Shown here: positions 1-7,988 of the stretch, one piece after another
Layout: every line of letters begins with the position of its first letter
Numbering within the stretch: the first letter of the stretch is position 1
NCBI GenBank assembly: GCA_024276495.1
Contig: JAJRXC010000023.1
Span: 67,484-131,483, forward strand
Source: Actinomycetes bacterium
Lineage (GTDB): Bacteria; Actinomycetota; Acidimicrobiia; Acidimicrobiales; Aldehydirespiratoraceae
Length of the DNA stretch: 64,000 bases
Direction of reading: 5' to 3'
Made by a program: the position numbers and the translations under genes
The notes under the pieces: model-generated
What the model was told of the DNA's origin: nothing
Databases searched by the model: none
What the model saw: the letters and a program-made list of their open reading frames with translations, nothing else

Positions 1-2
1 AC

Positions 3-599
3 ACCCGCGTGGAAGTCCTGGCGGACGACGAAGGCGACCTCAACGGGTTTCTCGTGGAAGCCGACCCGGCCCCACCGCTCGATGGGTGGGCAGTGCGGAT
101 GCTTCTCGATCCCACAGGCCGACCCGAACGGTTCGATCTATCGCCGTCCAAGTACACCAACGCGAGAGAGGAGCTATCGAAGGCGATGCTGCGCCGAGTT
201 CCGTTGATCGAGATCCTCAACGGTGCCGATGGCCCGATGGGTCGCTCGGTCGGAGCACTGGAAATCGCTCACAGCTTGACTTCGGGGCACCCCGCCTGGC
301 TCGTCCCCAACTTCCCAGAAGTAGACGTGAGACCTCGACGCCCGACCGGGCGCAAGGGTCTCCCCCCGATCAAGTGGGCGGAGTTCGCCGCTGACTATGT
401 GGCGAACTTCAAGCGAGGCGGAACACAGCAAGATCTGGCCGAACGGTTGAATCTCAGTAAGTCAGCCGTCGGAGAACGCACCCGCCGAGCACGCAAGCTC
501 GGGTATCTGCCGACGACAACTCGCGGCCAAAAGGGAGGACACCTGACGCCGAAGGCAGTCGAGGTCCTAGCCGCCCACATCCAGGAGAAGGAGACCTGA
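3..599 (+). CDS. Helix-turn-helix protein of the left integrated element (5' end open)
   Basis: The reading frame is open to the left edge, so the true start may lie outside the window; the first in-frame start seen is a GTG at 9. No family is recognised for the N-terminal two thirds. Residues about 135-165 (counted from the GTG) look like a helix-turn-helix: a QQDLAERL helix, a turn, then SKSAVGERTRRA as recognition helix, followed by a basic tail. It ends one base before the integrase start and shares its strand, so the two are probably one transcript. Such a pairing suggests a regulator or directionality factor of the element, but that is inferred from context only. Confidence 0.6.
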   Translation, partial: TRVEVLADDEGDLNGFLVEADPAPPLDGWAVRMLLDPTGRPERFDLSPSKYTNAREELSKAMLRRVPLIEILNGADGPMGRSVGALEIAHSLTSGHPAWLVPNFPEVDVRPRRPTGRKGLPPIKWAEFAADYVANFKRGGTQQDLAERLNLSKSAVGERTRRARKLGYLPTTTRGQKGGHLTPKAVEVLAAHIQEKET

Positions 600-600
600 C

Positions 601-1725
601 GTGGCGATCAAGCAAGAAGCGAACGGCAAGTGGAGGGCCCGCTACCGAGGTCCAGATCACAAGGAGCGCTCGAAGCGGTTCGATACGAAGAATGAGGCGA
701 AGCGCTGGCTCAGCGTCGAACAGGCGAACATGATTCGCGGTGAGTGGGTCGACCCGAGGGCCGCGAAACGCAACTTCGGGGCAGTCGCGGAGCAGTGGCT
801 CGACGTGCACGGAGGGAAGCCCTCGACGATCGCCGGTTACCGCTCCGTGCTCGACCGGCACGTCCTCGCGACCTACGGGAATATGCCGATCGGATCGGTC
901 GATCGACCGATGGTGCGATCCTGGCTCGCCTCGATGAATCGCACCGACCTCGCAGCATCGACAGTACGAAACGCGCTCAACGTGGTGAAGGCGGTTTTCA
1001 CGTTCGCGATCGAATCCGACATGATCCGGTCGTCGCCGGCTGCGAGGGTCAAGGCACCGTCAGCCGAACGCCAGCCCCTCAACATCCCGACGGTCGAAGA
1101 GGTCCACGCCCTCGCGGACGAGGTCGACGCTGAGCACCGCCTCCTGATCTTGCTTGCGAGCTACTCCGGGCTCCGAGCGGGCGAGCTGTACGGCCTCACC
1201 GTCGCCGACATCGACACCATGCGTGGAGCTATCCACGTCCGGAGATCAGTCACCGAGGTCCACGGCAAGCTCGTGTCAGGCACACCAAAATCCGGCCGCA
1301 CGCGAACCGTGTCGCTCCCGGCCACGATCCGCGACGAGCTGATAGCCCACATCGCACCGGTCGCCTCGGACAGCGGCGCGTTGGTGTTCAGCAACTCGGA
1401 CGGATCGCCGATCCGGCACTCGAACTTTCGGCACCGGCATTTCGTGCCAGCCTGCGAACGACTGGGTTTGAGCTGCCGCTTCCACGATCTGCGCCACTTC
1501 GCCGCAGCATCGGCGATCGCTGCAGGGGCCCACCCTCGGGCGATCATGGAGCGAATGGGCCACGGCTCGATCACCGTCACCCTCGACGTGTACGGCTCGC
1601 TGCTGCCCGGCCTCGACGAGACACTCACGAACGCTCTCGACGAGCAGTTCCGGGCCGCATCGGAAAACGGTTCGCGTCCAAACCGCGTCCACGGAGCCGA
1701 TGTGGTCGCTCTCTCTGGCACCTGA
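601..1725 (+). CDS. Tyrosine recombinase (phage/island integrase)
   Basis: 374 residues, a full-length site-specific recombinase. The N-terminal 60 residues resemble an arm-site-binding domain (KWRARYRGPDHKERSKRF), residues about 60-150 the SAM-like core-binding domain, and the rest the catalytic domain. All catalytic residues can be placed: Arg192 (SGLRAGELYG), Lys230 (TPKSGRT), His295 and Arg298 in HDLRH, His321 (MGHGS) and the nucleophile Tyr331 (DVYGS). The GTG start has an AGGAG-type site within the end of the preceding gene. The 3' end lies about 40 bases from the 3' end of tRNA-Pro, the classic arrangement of an element inserted at a tRNA, with the element extending left out of the window. 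Confidence 0.93.
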   Translation: MAIKQEANGKWRARYRGPDHKERSKRFDTKNEAKRWLSVEQANMIRGEWVDPRAAKRNFGAVAEQWLDVHGGKPSTIAGYRSVLDRHVLATYGNMPIGSVDRPMVRSWLASMNRTDLAASTVRNALNVVKAVFTFAIESDMIRSSPAARVKAPSAERQPLNIPTVEEVHALADEVDAEHRLLILLASYSGLRAGELYGLTVADIDTMRGAIHVRRSVTEVHGKLVSGTPKSGRTRTVSLPATIRDELIAHIAPVASDSGALVFSNSDGSPIRHSNFRHRHFVPACERLGLSCRFHDLRHFAAASAIAAGAHPRAIMERMGHGSITVTLDVYGSLLPGLDETLTNALDEQFRAASENGSRPNRVHGADVVALSGT

Positions 1726-1732
1726 AAACGGC

Positions 1733-1760
1733 GAGAATCCCCACCATTGCGGGGATTCTC
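1733..1760 (-). terminator. Hairpin downstream of tRNA-Pro
   Basis: A perfect 10-bp inverted repeat (GAGAATCCCC at 1733-1742, GGGGATTCTC at 1751-1760) with an 8-base loop. Read on the minus strand it follows tRNA-Pro directly and is followed within three bases by four Ts, so it fits an intrinsic terminator for the tRNA. On the plus strand, after the integrase, there is no T tract. Confidence 0.6.
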
Positions 1761-1765
1761 AGGGG

Positions 1766-1800
1766 TCGGGCTGAGAGGATTTGAACCTCCGACCTTCGGT
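1766..1800. other. Probable attachment-site region in the 3' half of tRNA-Pro
   Basis: Tyrosine recombinases encoded beside a tRNA 3' end usually recombine within the T arm and 3' end, rebuilding the tRNA from the element's own copy. The position here is inferred from that rule; the second att copy would lie left of the window, so the core cannot be delimited. Confidence 0.4.
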
Positions 1801-1840
1801 CCCCCAGACCGACGCGCTAACCAAGCTGCGCCACAGCCCG
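1766..1840 (-). tRNA. tRNA-Pro (anticodon GGG)
   Basis: 75 bases fold as a complete cloverleaf on the minus strand: acceptor CGGGCTG/CAGCCCG, a D arm with GCGCAGC..GCGC, an anticodon stem TCGGT/ACCGA around loop CTGGGGG (GGG at 34-36), and a T arm with GGTTCAAATCC. The discriminator is A and CCA is not encoded (CCC follows). Its 3' end faces the integrase at 601-1725 and is the probable integration target. Confidence 0.95.
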
Positions 1841-1866
1841 TGGCGGTGACGACGATAGCGCTCACC

Positions 1867-1923
1867 CCTGCTTTTCTGACGCGTCAGTCGCGCCATACGC
1901 GATCAACGCGTCAGAAAAGCAGG
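1867..1923. repeat. Intergenic palindrome, copy A
   Basis: Perfect 18-bp arms (CCTGCTTTTCTGACGCGT at 1867-1884 and its complement at 1906-1923) enclose 21 bases that contain a smaller hairpin, TCGCG-CCATA-CGCGA (1888-1902). The TGA stop of the minus-strand gene at 1911-2126 lies inside the right arm. A second copy with the same core lies at 26028-26106. There is no T tract outside the stem, so it is not a textbook intrinsic terminator, although it sits at a gene 3' end. Confidence 0.85.
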
Positions 1924-2126
1924 AGGAGGCCTTGGATGACTCGCCAGCCGAGATAGATGCTCACCGCGGCGACGCCGACCCAGCAATGCCAGGGGGTCGT
2001 GTGCTCGCGGGGTTCGTGGTCGACGCCAGGGGTTCCCTCCACCGGCTCGCCACAATCGGGGCAGGTCCCGTCAGCCGAAAGCGACGTCGGTGTCCAATTC
2101 TTCTCGCACGGGTCGCACCACGGCAT
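1911..2126 (-). CDS. Small zinc-ribbon, single-pass membrane protein
   Basis: 71 residues from the ATG at 2126 (a GTG codon just upstream at 2129 is also possible). Two CxxC pairs (Cys4/Cys7 and Cys22/Cys25) form a zinc-ribbon-like N-terminal module, and residues about 48-71 are a hydrophobic C-terminal anchor. The specific function is not recognised. It lies 31 bases downstream of the PP2C phosphatase on the same strand and probably shares its transcript. The stop codon is embedded in palindrome copy A. The cysteine spacing and single anchor argue for a real gene despite its size. Confidence 0.7.
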   Translation of the reverse strand: MPWCDPCEKNWTPTSLSADGTCPDCGEPVEGTPGVDHEPREHTTPWHCWVGVAAVSIYLGWRVIQGLLLLF

Positions 2127-2157
2127 CACAGGGGAGCGTAGAGCCCTCGACCCCGTG

Positions 2158-3237
2158 TCAGTCGCGCCGGATCGCCATGATCGCGGTGTCGTCCTCGATC
2201 ACGCCGCCGGCATGGTCCTTCGCGGCATCGAGCAGTGCCTTGCAGAGCACGTCGGGCGGTGCGTTGAGCTCCCGCTCGGCCGTCTTGATGATGCGTTCCT
2301 CACCGAACAGTCCCGCGTTGGCGCGGGCCTCCGCGAGACCATCGGTGTACATCACGACGAGGTCGCCGCTCTCCATCGGGATCTCGCGGGAGAAGTACTG
2401 CGCCCTGGGATCGAGCATCAACAGCGGCCCGGTGGAGCGCAACGGGGCGACTCCCTCCTCCTGGAACAGGAACACCGCGGGGTGCCCGGCCGACGCGTAG
2501 CGCAAGGTGCCGGCTTCGGTGTCGAACACGATCACCGCCGCGGAGATGAACTCCTCGTCGCGATCGCCGGCCGCGAGCTGGGCGTTGAGCTCCTCGAAGG
2601 CCTGAGCCGGGTCGCGGAACTGGCGGAGGAAGACCCGGAGCAGATACTTGGCCTGAAAGGCCGTGATCGACGACTCGATGCCGTGACCGGCCACATCCCC
2701 GATCACCGCTGCGACCCGGGTGGGGCCGACCCGGTGGACGTCGAAGAAGTCGCCGGCCATCAGGCCCGAGCCCGCCTGGTAGACCCGGCCGATCTCGAAA
2801 CCGCTGAAGTCCGGGACTTCCTCGGGAGCCAACCGGGCCGCCCACGCCTTCGGCGCGAGCTGCTCCTGCTCGAGCGCCTCACCGGCGCGCCGTTCGATGT
2901 CGTAGCGGTTGCGGGCCATCCGGGCCTCACGACTCGATCCCCGAGACCACCACAACGCGGCGATGGCGGGAAGGATGAGCACGCCGAACACAGAGGTGAT
3001 CGCCGTGCCGTCGACGAACGCGACGATCGCCGCGGCGATCGCGATCAGGCCGTAGACGATCGAGGTGTGGGCCTCCTTGCGATAGGAGGCGAAGGCGAGC
3101 GAGTGACCCTCGACGTCGACGGTCGCGTCGCTCTCCACGAGGTGCACGAGCCGCAGACGGAGCCGCGCGGAATGGGCGTAGACGCCGGCGGTGGCGGCGG
3201 CGACGAGGGCAAGAATGCCGAGAACGATGGTGCTCAT
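2158..3237 (-). CDS. Membrane-anchored PP2C/SpoIIE-type serine phosphatase (RsbU-like)
   Basis: 359 residues. The ATG at 3237 is preferred over the GTG at 3240 because GAGGAGG then sits at a workable distance. Hydrophobic segments lie at about 1-22 and 60-95, giving a short membrane region with no recognisable sensor domain. The rest is a PPM/SpoIIE phosphatase: metal-binding Asp in AGDFFDV and IGDVAGHG, the YTDGLAEA motif and a terminal DDTAIM. Such enzymes dephosphorylate anti-sigma-factor antagonists in partner-switching systems (established for RsbU and SpoIIE), but no antagonist or kinase gene is adjacent, so the target is unknown. Confidence 0.88.
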   Translation of the reverse strand: MSTIVLGILALVAAATAGVYAHSARLRLRLVHLVESDATVDVEGHSLAFASYRKEAHTSIVYGLIAIAAAIVAFVDGTAITSVFGVLILPAIAALWWSRGSSREARMARNRYDIERRAGEALEQEQLAPKAWAARLAPEEVPDFSGFEIGRVYQAGSGLMAGDFFDVHRVGPTRVAAVIGDVAGHGIESSITAFQAKYLLRVFLRQFRDPAQAFEELNAQLAAGDRDEEFISAAVIVFDTEAGTLRYASAGHPAVFLFQEEGVAPLRSTGPLLMLDPRAQYFSREIPMESGDLVVMYTDGLAEARANAGLFGEERIIKTAERELNAPPDVLCKALLDAAKDHAGGVIEDDTAIMAIRRD

Positions 3238-3300
3238 CACGCCTCCTCGGGTATCCGTGGGATCGGGGGCATCGGCGAACCGGTCACCGCATGGTAGCGG

Positions 3301-4614
3301 TCAGTCGCTGCGCTTTCGGACGCGCAGCTTGATCGGAGTGGATCCAAGCGAAAATGTCTCTCTGAGTGACCGTTCGAGATACCTTAGGTAGGTCGTCGGC
3401 ACTTCGCGGTTCGCGAACAAGGTGAACGTGGGCGGATCGGTCGCCCCCTGGGTGGCGTAGAGCACCCTCGCACCGTGGGGCGCGGGCTGCGCGGCCTGCG
3501 CGGCACGGATCGCCTTGTTCACATCACGGGTCGGAATCCGGGTCCGGTACTCCCCCACCGCGGTCCGGAGCGCAGGCCAGAGCCGATCCACTCCCTTTCC
3601 GGTCAGGGCGCTGATCCGAAGCACCGGCGGGTCGCCGAGGAACGCGAGCTTCCGTTCGACGTCGACGCCGATCTTCTCGCGGGCCTCCGTGTCGAGAAGC
3701 TCCCACTTGTTCAACAGGACCACGATCGGGCAACCGGCACCGTCGACCCGTTCGGCGAGGCGCTGATCCTGATGGGTGACCCCGATCGTCGCGTCGATCA
3801 CGAGCAGGGCGACGTCGGAGGAGTCGACGGCCTTCAGCGCCCGGACCAAGGAGTAGTACTCGGTGTCCTCGTCGATGCGGGCCTTGCGCCGCATCCCCGC
3901 CGTGTCGATGAACTTGATCGGTCCACTCGCGGTCTCCACGACGGTGTCGATCGCGTCTCTGGTGGTGCCGGGGCGATCATGCACGACGGCCCGTTCCTCA
4001 CCGATGAGGCGATTGAAAAGGGTCGACTTGCCGACGTTGGGTCGTCCGACGAGGGTGACGGCGAACATCTCGTCGTGGTCGTCGGGAAGCGCCGGGGCGG
4101 CCTCCGGCTGGTGGGACCCTTCCGGAAGTGCCGCCACCAACGCGTCGAGAAGATCTCCGGTTCCGATGCCGTGGAGGGCGCTGACCGGGAACGGATCTCC
4201 CATGCCGAGGCCGAGGAGATCCCAGATGCCGGCCTCGTGGCTCGAGTCGTCGACCTTGTTGGCCACGACGAGGACCGGGGTCGACGCCCGGCGCAGCTGT
4301 CTCGCGACCTGTTCGTCCTCGGGGGTGACACCGACTGTGGCGTCGAGGACCAGCAGCACGACATCGGCTTCGGTCATCGCCTGTTCACTCTGGGCGGTCA
4401 CCTTGTCGTCGAGCGAATCGCCACCGAGCATCCAACCGCCGGTGTCGATGAGCCGGAAGTGATGGCCGAGCCATTCTGCGTCGACCTCCTTGCGGTCCCG
4501 GGTGACGCCGGGACGTTCTTCGACGATGGTCTCGCGGCGGCCGATGATGCGGTTGACGAGCGTGGACTTGCCGACGTTCGGGCGACCCACGATGGCGACG
4601 ACGGGGAGGCTCAT
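3301..4614 (-). CDS. der: Ribosome-assembly GTPase Der (EngA)
   Basis: 437 residues with two tandem GTPase domains, each with its own P-loop (GRPNVGKST twice), switch and NKxD-type motifs (NKVD, NKWE), and a C-terminal KH-like domain ending in basic residues (IKLRVRKR). Der acts in 50S subunit maturation. The start is the ATG at 4614, preceded by GAGGAG with a 7-base spacer; it overlaps the stop of the upstream radical-SAM gene in an ATGA, implying translational coupling. A longer frame extends upstream but has no family similarity. Length and motifs are complete. Confidence 0.97.
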   Translation of the reverse strand: MSLPVVAIVGRPNVGKSTLVNRIIGRRETIVEERPGVTRDRKEVDAEWLGHHFRLIDTGGWMLGGDSLDDKVTAQSEQAMTEADVVLLVLDATVGVTPEDEQVARQLRRASTPVLVVANKVDDSSHEAGIWDLLGLGMGDPFPVSALHGIGTGDLLDALVAALPEGSHQPEAAPALPDDHDEMFAVTLVGRPNVGKSTLFNRLIGEERAVVHDRPGTTRDAIDTVVETASGPIKFIDTAGMRRKARIDEDTEYYSLVRALKAVDSSDVALLVIDATIGVTHQDQRLAERVDGAGCPIVVLLNKWELLDTEAREKIGVDVERKLAFLGDPPVLRISALTGKGVDRLWPALRTAVGEYRTRIPTRDVNKAIRAAQAAQPAPHGARVLYATQGATDPPTFTLFANREVPTTYLRYLERSLRETFSLGSTPIKLRVRKRSD

Positions 4615-6020
4615 GTCCGCGCTCCTCGCAGCGCGCGGCGCAGTGCGGCCCCGTCGGTGGGGATCACTTCGACGGGGCGCGGGAGATCCTCGGGCCGGAC
4701 GCCGTCGAGGAACACGCCGCGGCTGAGACACACGTCGGGCAGCAGGTAGCGATGTCCGACGGGTTCGTCGTCGAGCACCCGGGCGAGATCCTCACCGACC
4801 ATGAGCCCGCTGACGCCGATGTTGCCGCCGAAGAAGTCGTTGGGAACCGGGATCACCCGCACATCGTCGCGGCCCGTCGCCGCGACGAGCGGCTCGAGGA
4901 TCGGCGCCCCCAGCGTGCCCGTGAGCACGCCCACCGGGGCGCCCCGACGCGGCGAGAGCATCACCGGGGCGCCGGTACCGACCGAACCGGCACCGGCGAC
5001 GACGTCGGCCGCCGATCCCTGCCGCGGTGCCCGATACCCATCGGCCGGTGCGCCGTCGACCCAGGCGAAGAATCCTGATCGGGAATCGCCGGGAGCGGCG
5101 TCGGGGTCGTGGAACTCGGACTCCAGCGTGCGGGCCATCCCGATGCCGTCCTCGTGCATCGGGAAGTCGTCGTAGGTGTCCGCGGCAGGGAACGGCACCC
5201 CGGCGAGCAGATAGTACTCGTCGGCCGCGAAGACCAGCCGTCGACCGAGGGTGTCGAGGAAGATCCCCTGCCACTCGTCGACCAAGTCGACGATCCGGCG
5301 AGCTTCGTCGATGGTGTGCGGACGCATCCGTTGCTCGGTGTTGAACTGCGACACGCCCAGAGGAACGACACAGACCGTCGCCAACTCGGGAAAGCGTTCG
5401 AGCACGCCGGCCAGCGTGTCGTCGAGGACGTCGGCGTCGTTCAGGCCGGGACAGACGACCACCTGGCCGTGCACTTCGATGTCCGCGTCGAGCAGGGCCC
5501 GCAACCACCGCAGCGACACCGCACCGCGACGGTTGCGGAGGATGTCGGCTCGGATCTCGGGATCGGTGGCGTGGATCGACACGTGGAGGGGCGACAGTCG
5601 CTCGGTGATCACCCGCTCCAGATCGAGCTCGGTGAATCGCGTCAGGGTGGTGAAGTTCCCGTAGAGGAATGACAATCGGTAGTCGTCGTCCTTCAGGTAG
5701 AGCGACCGGCGCATTCCCTTCGGAAGCTGGTGGATGAAGCAGAACTCGCAGTGGTTGTCGCAGGTCTGCACCTTGTCGAAGATCGCCGCGTGGACTTCGA
5801 CCCCGAGCGGTTCTCCCGCGGCCTTCGACACCGTGGCGTGCATGCGGTCTCCATCGCGGTCGATGGAGAAACGCACCTCGGGCTCGTCGGTCAGGAACTG
5901 CCAGCGGATGACGTCGCGTGGGATCTCGCCGGCGACGGCGCGGATCTCGTCACCGACACGAAGGCCGGCACGAGATGCCGGCGAACCCGGCTCGACCGCA
6001 ACGACTCGGGGCGACGACAT
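4611..6020 (-). CDS. PDZ-domain radical SAM protein (DUF512 family)
   Basis: 469 residues. Residues about 3-65 are a PDZ-like domain (VEPGSPASRAGLRVGDEI). The CxxxCxxC cluster motif (Cys87, Cys91, Cys94 in CDNHCEFC) and the following FIHQLPKGMRRSLYLKDDDYRLSF stretch, of which only the first part need be seen, mark a radical SAM enzyme of the DUF512 family. The reaction is not known. In many actinobacteria and firmicutes this gene lies directly upstream of der, as here, which suggests a role linked to ribosome or GTPase function, but that is only a context inference. A GTG or ATG start at 6020 gives the family's usual length. Confidence 0.9.
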   Translation of the reverse strand: MSSPRVVAVEPGSPASRAGLRVGDEIRAVAGEIPRDVIRWQFLTDEPEVRFSIDRDGDRMHATVSKAAGEPLGVEVHAAIFDKVQTCDNHCEFCFIHQLPKGMRRSLYLKDDDYRLSFLYGNFTTLTRFTELDLERVITERLSPLHVSIHATDPEIRADILRNRRGAVSLRWLRALLDADIEVHGQVVVCPGLNDADVLDDTLAGVLERFPELATVCVVPLGVSQFNTEQRMRPHTIDEARRIVDLVDEWQGIFLDTLGRRLVFAADEYYLLAGVPFPAADTYDDFPMHEDGIGMARTLESEFHDPDAAPGDSRSGFFAWVDGAPADGYRAPRQGSAADVVAGAGSVGTGAPVMLSPRRGAPVGVLTGTLGAPILEPLVAATGRDDVRVIPVPNDFFGGNIGVSGLMVGEDLARVLDDEPVGHRYLLPDVCLSRGVFLDGVRPEDLPRPVEVIPTDGAALRRALRGART

Positions 6021-6137
6021 CTCCTGAGGCTACCGGTCGTGTCGAGCGGGCCAGAGGTGACCTCGCACCACCCTGACTTGCGTTCCAATATGTTTCATGT
6101 TATCTCAGTGATCTATGGTGAACGTGATACGAACTCC

Positions 6138-7244
6138 ATGAACGACGTGACGGTCTCGCGCCGCGGCGATCGACTGGTGGCCGTGAAGCGGGCCCGCGCC
6201 GACGATGCCGAGCGGCTCCGCCGCGAGGCAGAGATCCTCGGCCGTCTGGAACATCCCGGCGTGGTCCGAGTCGTCGAGTTCCGCGACGACGACCCCGTCG
6301 AGCTCGTCTTCGAGTACACGGGGACCGACAGCTGGCAGCGACGACCCCCGTCCACGGGCGCGACCATCATCGACGGTCTTGCCACGATCTCGGCCACGAT
6401 CGGTGCGCTCCACGACGCCGGAACCGCACACCGGGCGCTGTCGCCGGACCACGTCCTCGTCTCCTCGACGCGCCGACCCGTGCTCTGCGGCTTCGCCGAT
6501 GCCGGCGAAGCCGACGAACCGAACCGGACCGAAGACCTCGCCGGGCTCGCGGGACTGATCACACACCTCCGCCCGGGAGCACCGACCGAGCTCGGAGAAG
6601 AGCTCGATCGTCTCGCCGCGGCGGCGCGCACCGGCAGCCTCACCGCCCACGACCTCGCGACACGACTCCGGGGGTTGCGAGCCCCCGAACCGGGCAACCG
6701 GCGTCTCCCTCGGCCGAACCTTCGCCGCGCCGCGGCACCGGCCGTGGTCGTCCTCGTCGTCGCGGCGATCGCCGGGCTGGGCATGGCCCGCTCCGGCCCA
6801 ACCGCTGCGCCGCCTCCTGATCGCGACCCGCTCGCGGCTGCCCGGCCCCCGATTCCCGACCCATCGGCGCCCCGCGGGACGACCCCCGAGTCGTCGGCGC
6901 CCCAGGCCCCCGACGCGCCGCCACCTCCGAGCGCCCCGGTCGCCGCCGATCCCCTGGTCCTCGTTCACGACGGGCGGCGTTTCGGGGTCGGACGAGTCGG
7001 CGACATCGCCATCGTCGGTGATTGGAACTGCGACGGAACCGCCACCCCCGCGCTGCTCGAGACCCGACTGGACCGAGTCTCGATCTTCCCGGAGTGGCCC
7101 GAGCCGGACACATCGCTCACGGCGACCGCGACGATGCGAGTCGCCGGTGCCACCGATCTGCAACGCATCGAAGTCGACGGCTGCGATCGACTTCGTGTCG
7201 TCCACCCCCGGGGTTCGACCCTTTTCACGCCGGAGCTCCCATGA
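6138..7244 (+). CDS. Receptor-like pseudokinase with one membrane span
   Basis: 368 residues from the ATG at 6138; an ATG at 6090 in frame is an alternative within an AT-richer patch that may be the promoter (TTGCGT at 6078, TTATCT at 6100). Residues about 10-180 have a serine/threonine-kinase fold: VAVK keeps the ATP-anchoring Lys17 and a following Glu-bearing helix (RREAEIL). The catalytic loop reads HRA at 98-100 instead of HRD and the DFG position reads GFA at 118-120; there is no glycine-rich loop. Catalysis is therefore unlikely and a scaffold or pseudokinase role more likely. A membrane span lies at about 201-217, then a Pro-rich linker and a beta-rich outer domain with a GDWNCDG motif, like a single FG-GAP-type repeat. 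It overlaps the LysM gene by ATGA. Confidence 0.8.
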   Translation: MNDVTVSRRGDRLVAVKRARADDAERLRREAEILGRLEHPGVVRVVEFRDDDPVELVFEYTGTDSWQRRPPSTGATIIDGLATISATIGALHDAGTAHRALSPDHVLVSSTRRPVLCGFADAGEADEPNRTEDLAGLAGLITHLRPGAPTELGEELDRLAAAARTGSLTAHDLATRLRGLRAPEPGNRRLPRPNLRRAAAPAVVVLVVAAIAGLGMARSGPTAAPPPDRDPLAAARPPIPDPSAPRGTTPESSAPQAPDAPPPPSAPVAADPLVLVHDGRRFGVGRVGDIAIVGDWNCDGTATPALLETRLDRVSIFPEWPEPDTSLTATATMRVAGATDLQRIEVDGCDRLRVVHPRGSTLFTPELP

Positions 7245-7985
7245 CCGAACCTGCCGCTCGAACCGCCGAGCCCACGATCCTGCGGTCCCTGCTGCTCGCC
7301 GCCGGTGCCGTCGCCGCCCTGATCTGGCTGCTCCCGGATCCAGACGTCGTGCCCCGCGACCTGGCGGACGGGCGCGAGTGGTGGGCCCGGACCGAGACCG
7401 CCGCTGCGGCGATCATCGTCGTGCGTCTCATCGGGTCGGCGATGGCGATCCTGGCCGGCGGGCTGGCCACACTCGCGCTCGTGGCCGCGCTCGGCCCATG
7501 GGCGACACCGTCGCGAATCTGGCGGCGGCTCTCGCCCACCCCGCTTCGCCGGCTCGTCACCGCGTCGATCCTGATCGGCATCGCCAACGACCCGATCTCG
7601 AACGCGTCGGCCGCGGAACACGACTCGGCTCCGCTCCCGGTTCTCGCCGATCTCGGCCCCTCGGCGCGCAGACCGTCCCCCGATGCCGCCCCTCCGATCC
7701 TGATCGATCTCGGCGTGGTCGACCCCGAACCCGCCGACACCGGTGTCGGATTCACCGCCCCGACCGACCCGAACCCCCCCGACGGCGAACGACGATCGCT
7801 GGATCGTCGAGCCCGGCGATCACCTCTGGCACATCGCCGAGGAGACGCTCGCCGATCGCGGCGTCGAACCAACCACCCGCCGCATCGAGCGCTACTGGCG
7901 ACGCCTCATCGATGCCAACCGGTCCGTGGTCGGCGACAACCCCGACCTGATCCGGCCGGGGATGGAGATCGTTTTGCCGGAATGA
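7241..7985 (+). CDS. Membrane protein with C-terminal LysM domain, frame interrupted at a C7 run
   Basis: Translation from the ATG at 7241 (ATGA overlap with the pseudokinase) gives two hydrophobic segments at about 13-31 and 55-86, then a Pro/Asp-rich linker. At 7774-7780 the sequence has seven Cs; just after it the continuing frame turns into low-quality Arg-rich sequence, while the +1 frame becomes a clear LysM domain (WIVEPGDHLWHIAEETL ... LIRPGMEIVLP) ending at 7985. With six Cs the gene would read through without a break. LysM domains bind peptidoglycan, so the product likely tethers the membrane to the wall. The break may be a sequencing error, a real mutation or slippage; I cannot separate these. 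Confidence 0.75.
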
Positions 7986-7988
7986 GGC

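Noticed and set aside
1957-3297. A 446-residue plus-strand frame
   Set aside because: Antisense to the PP2C phosphatase, which has all catalytic motifs; the plus-strand product has none.
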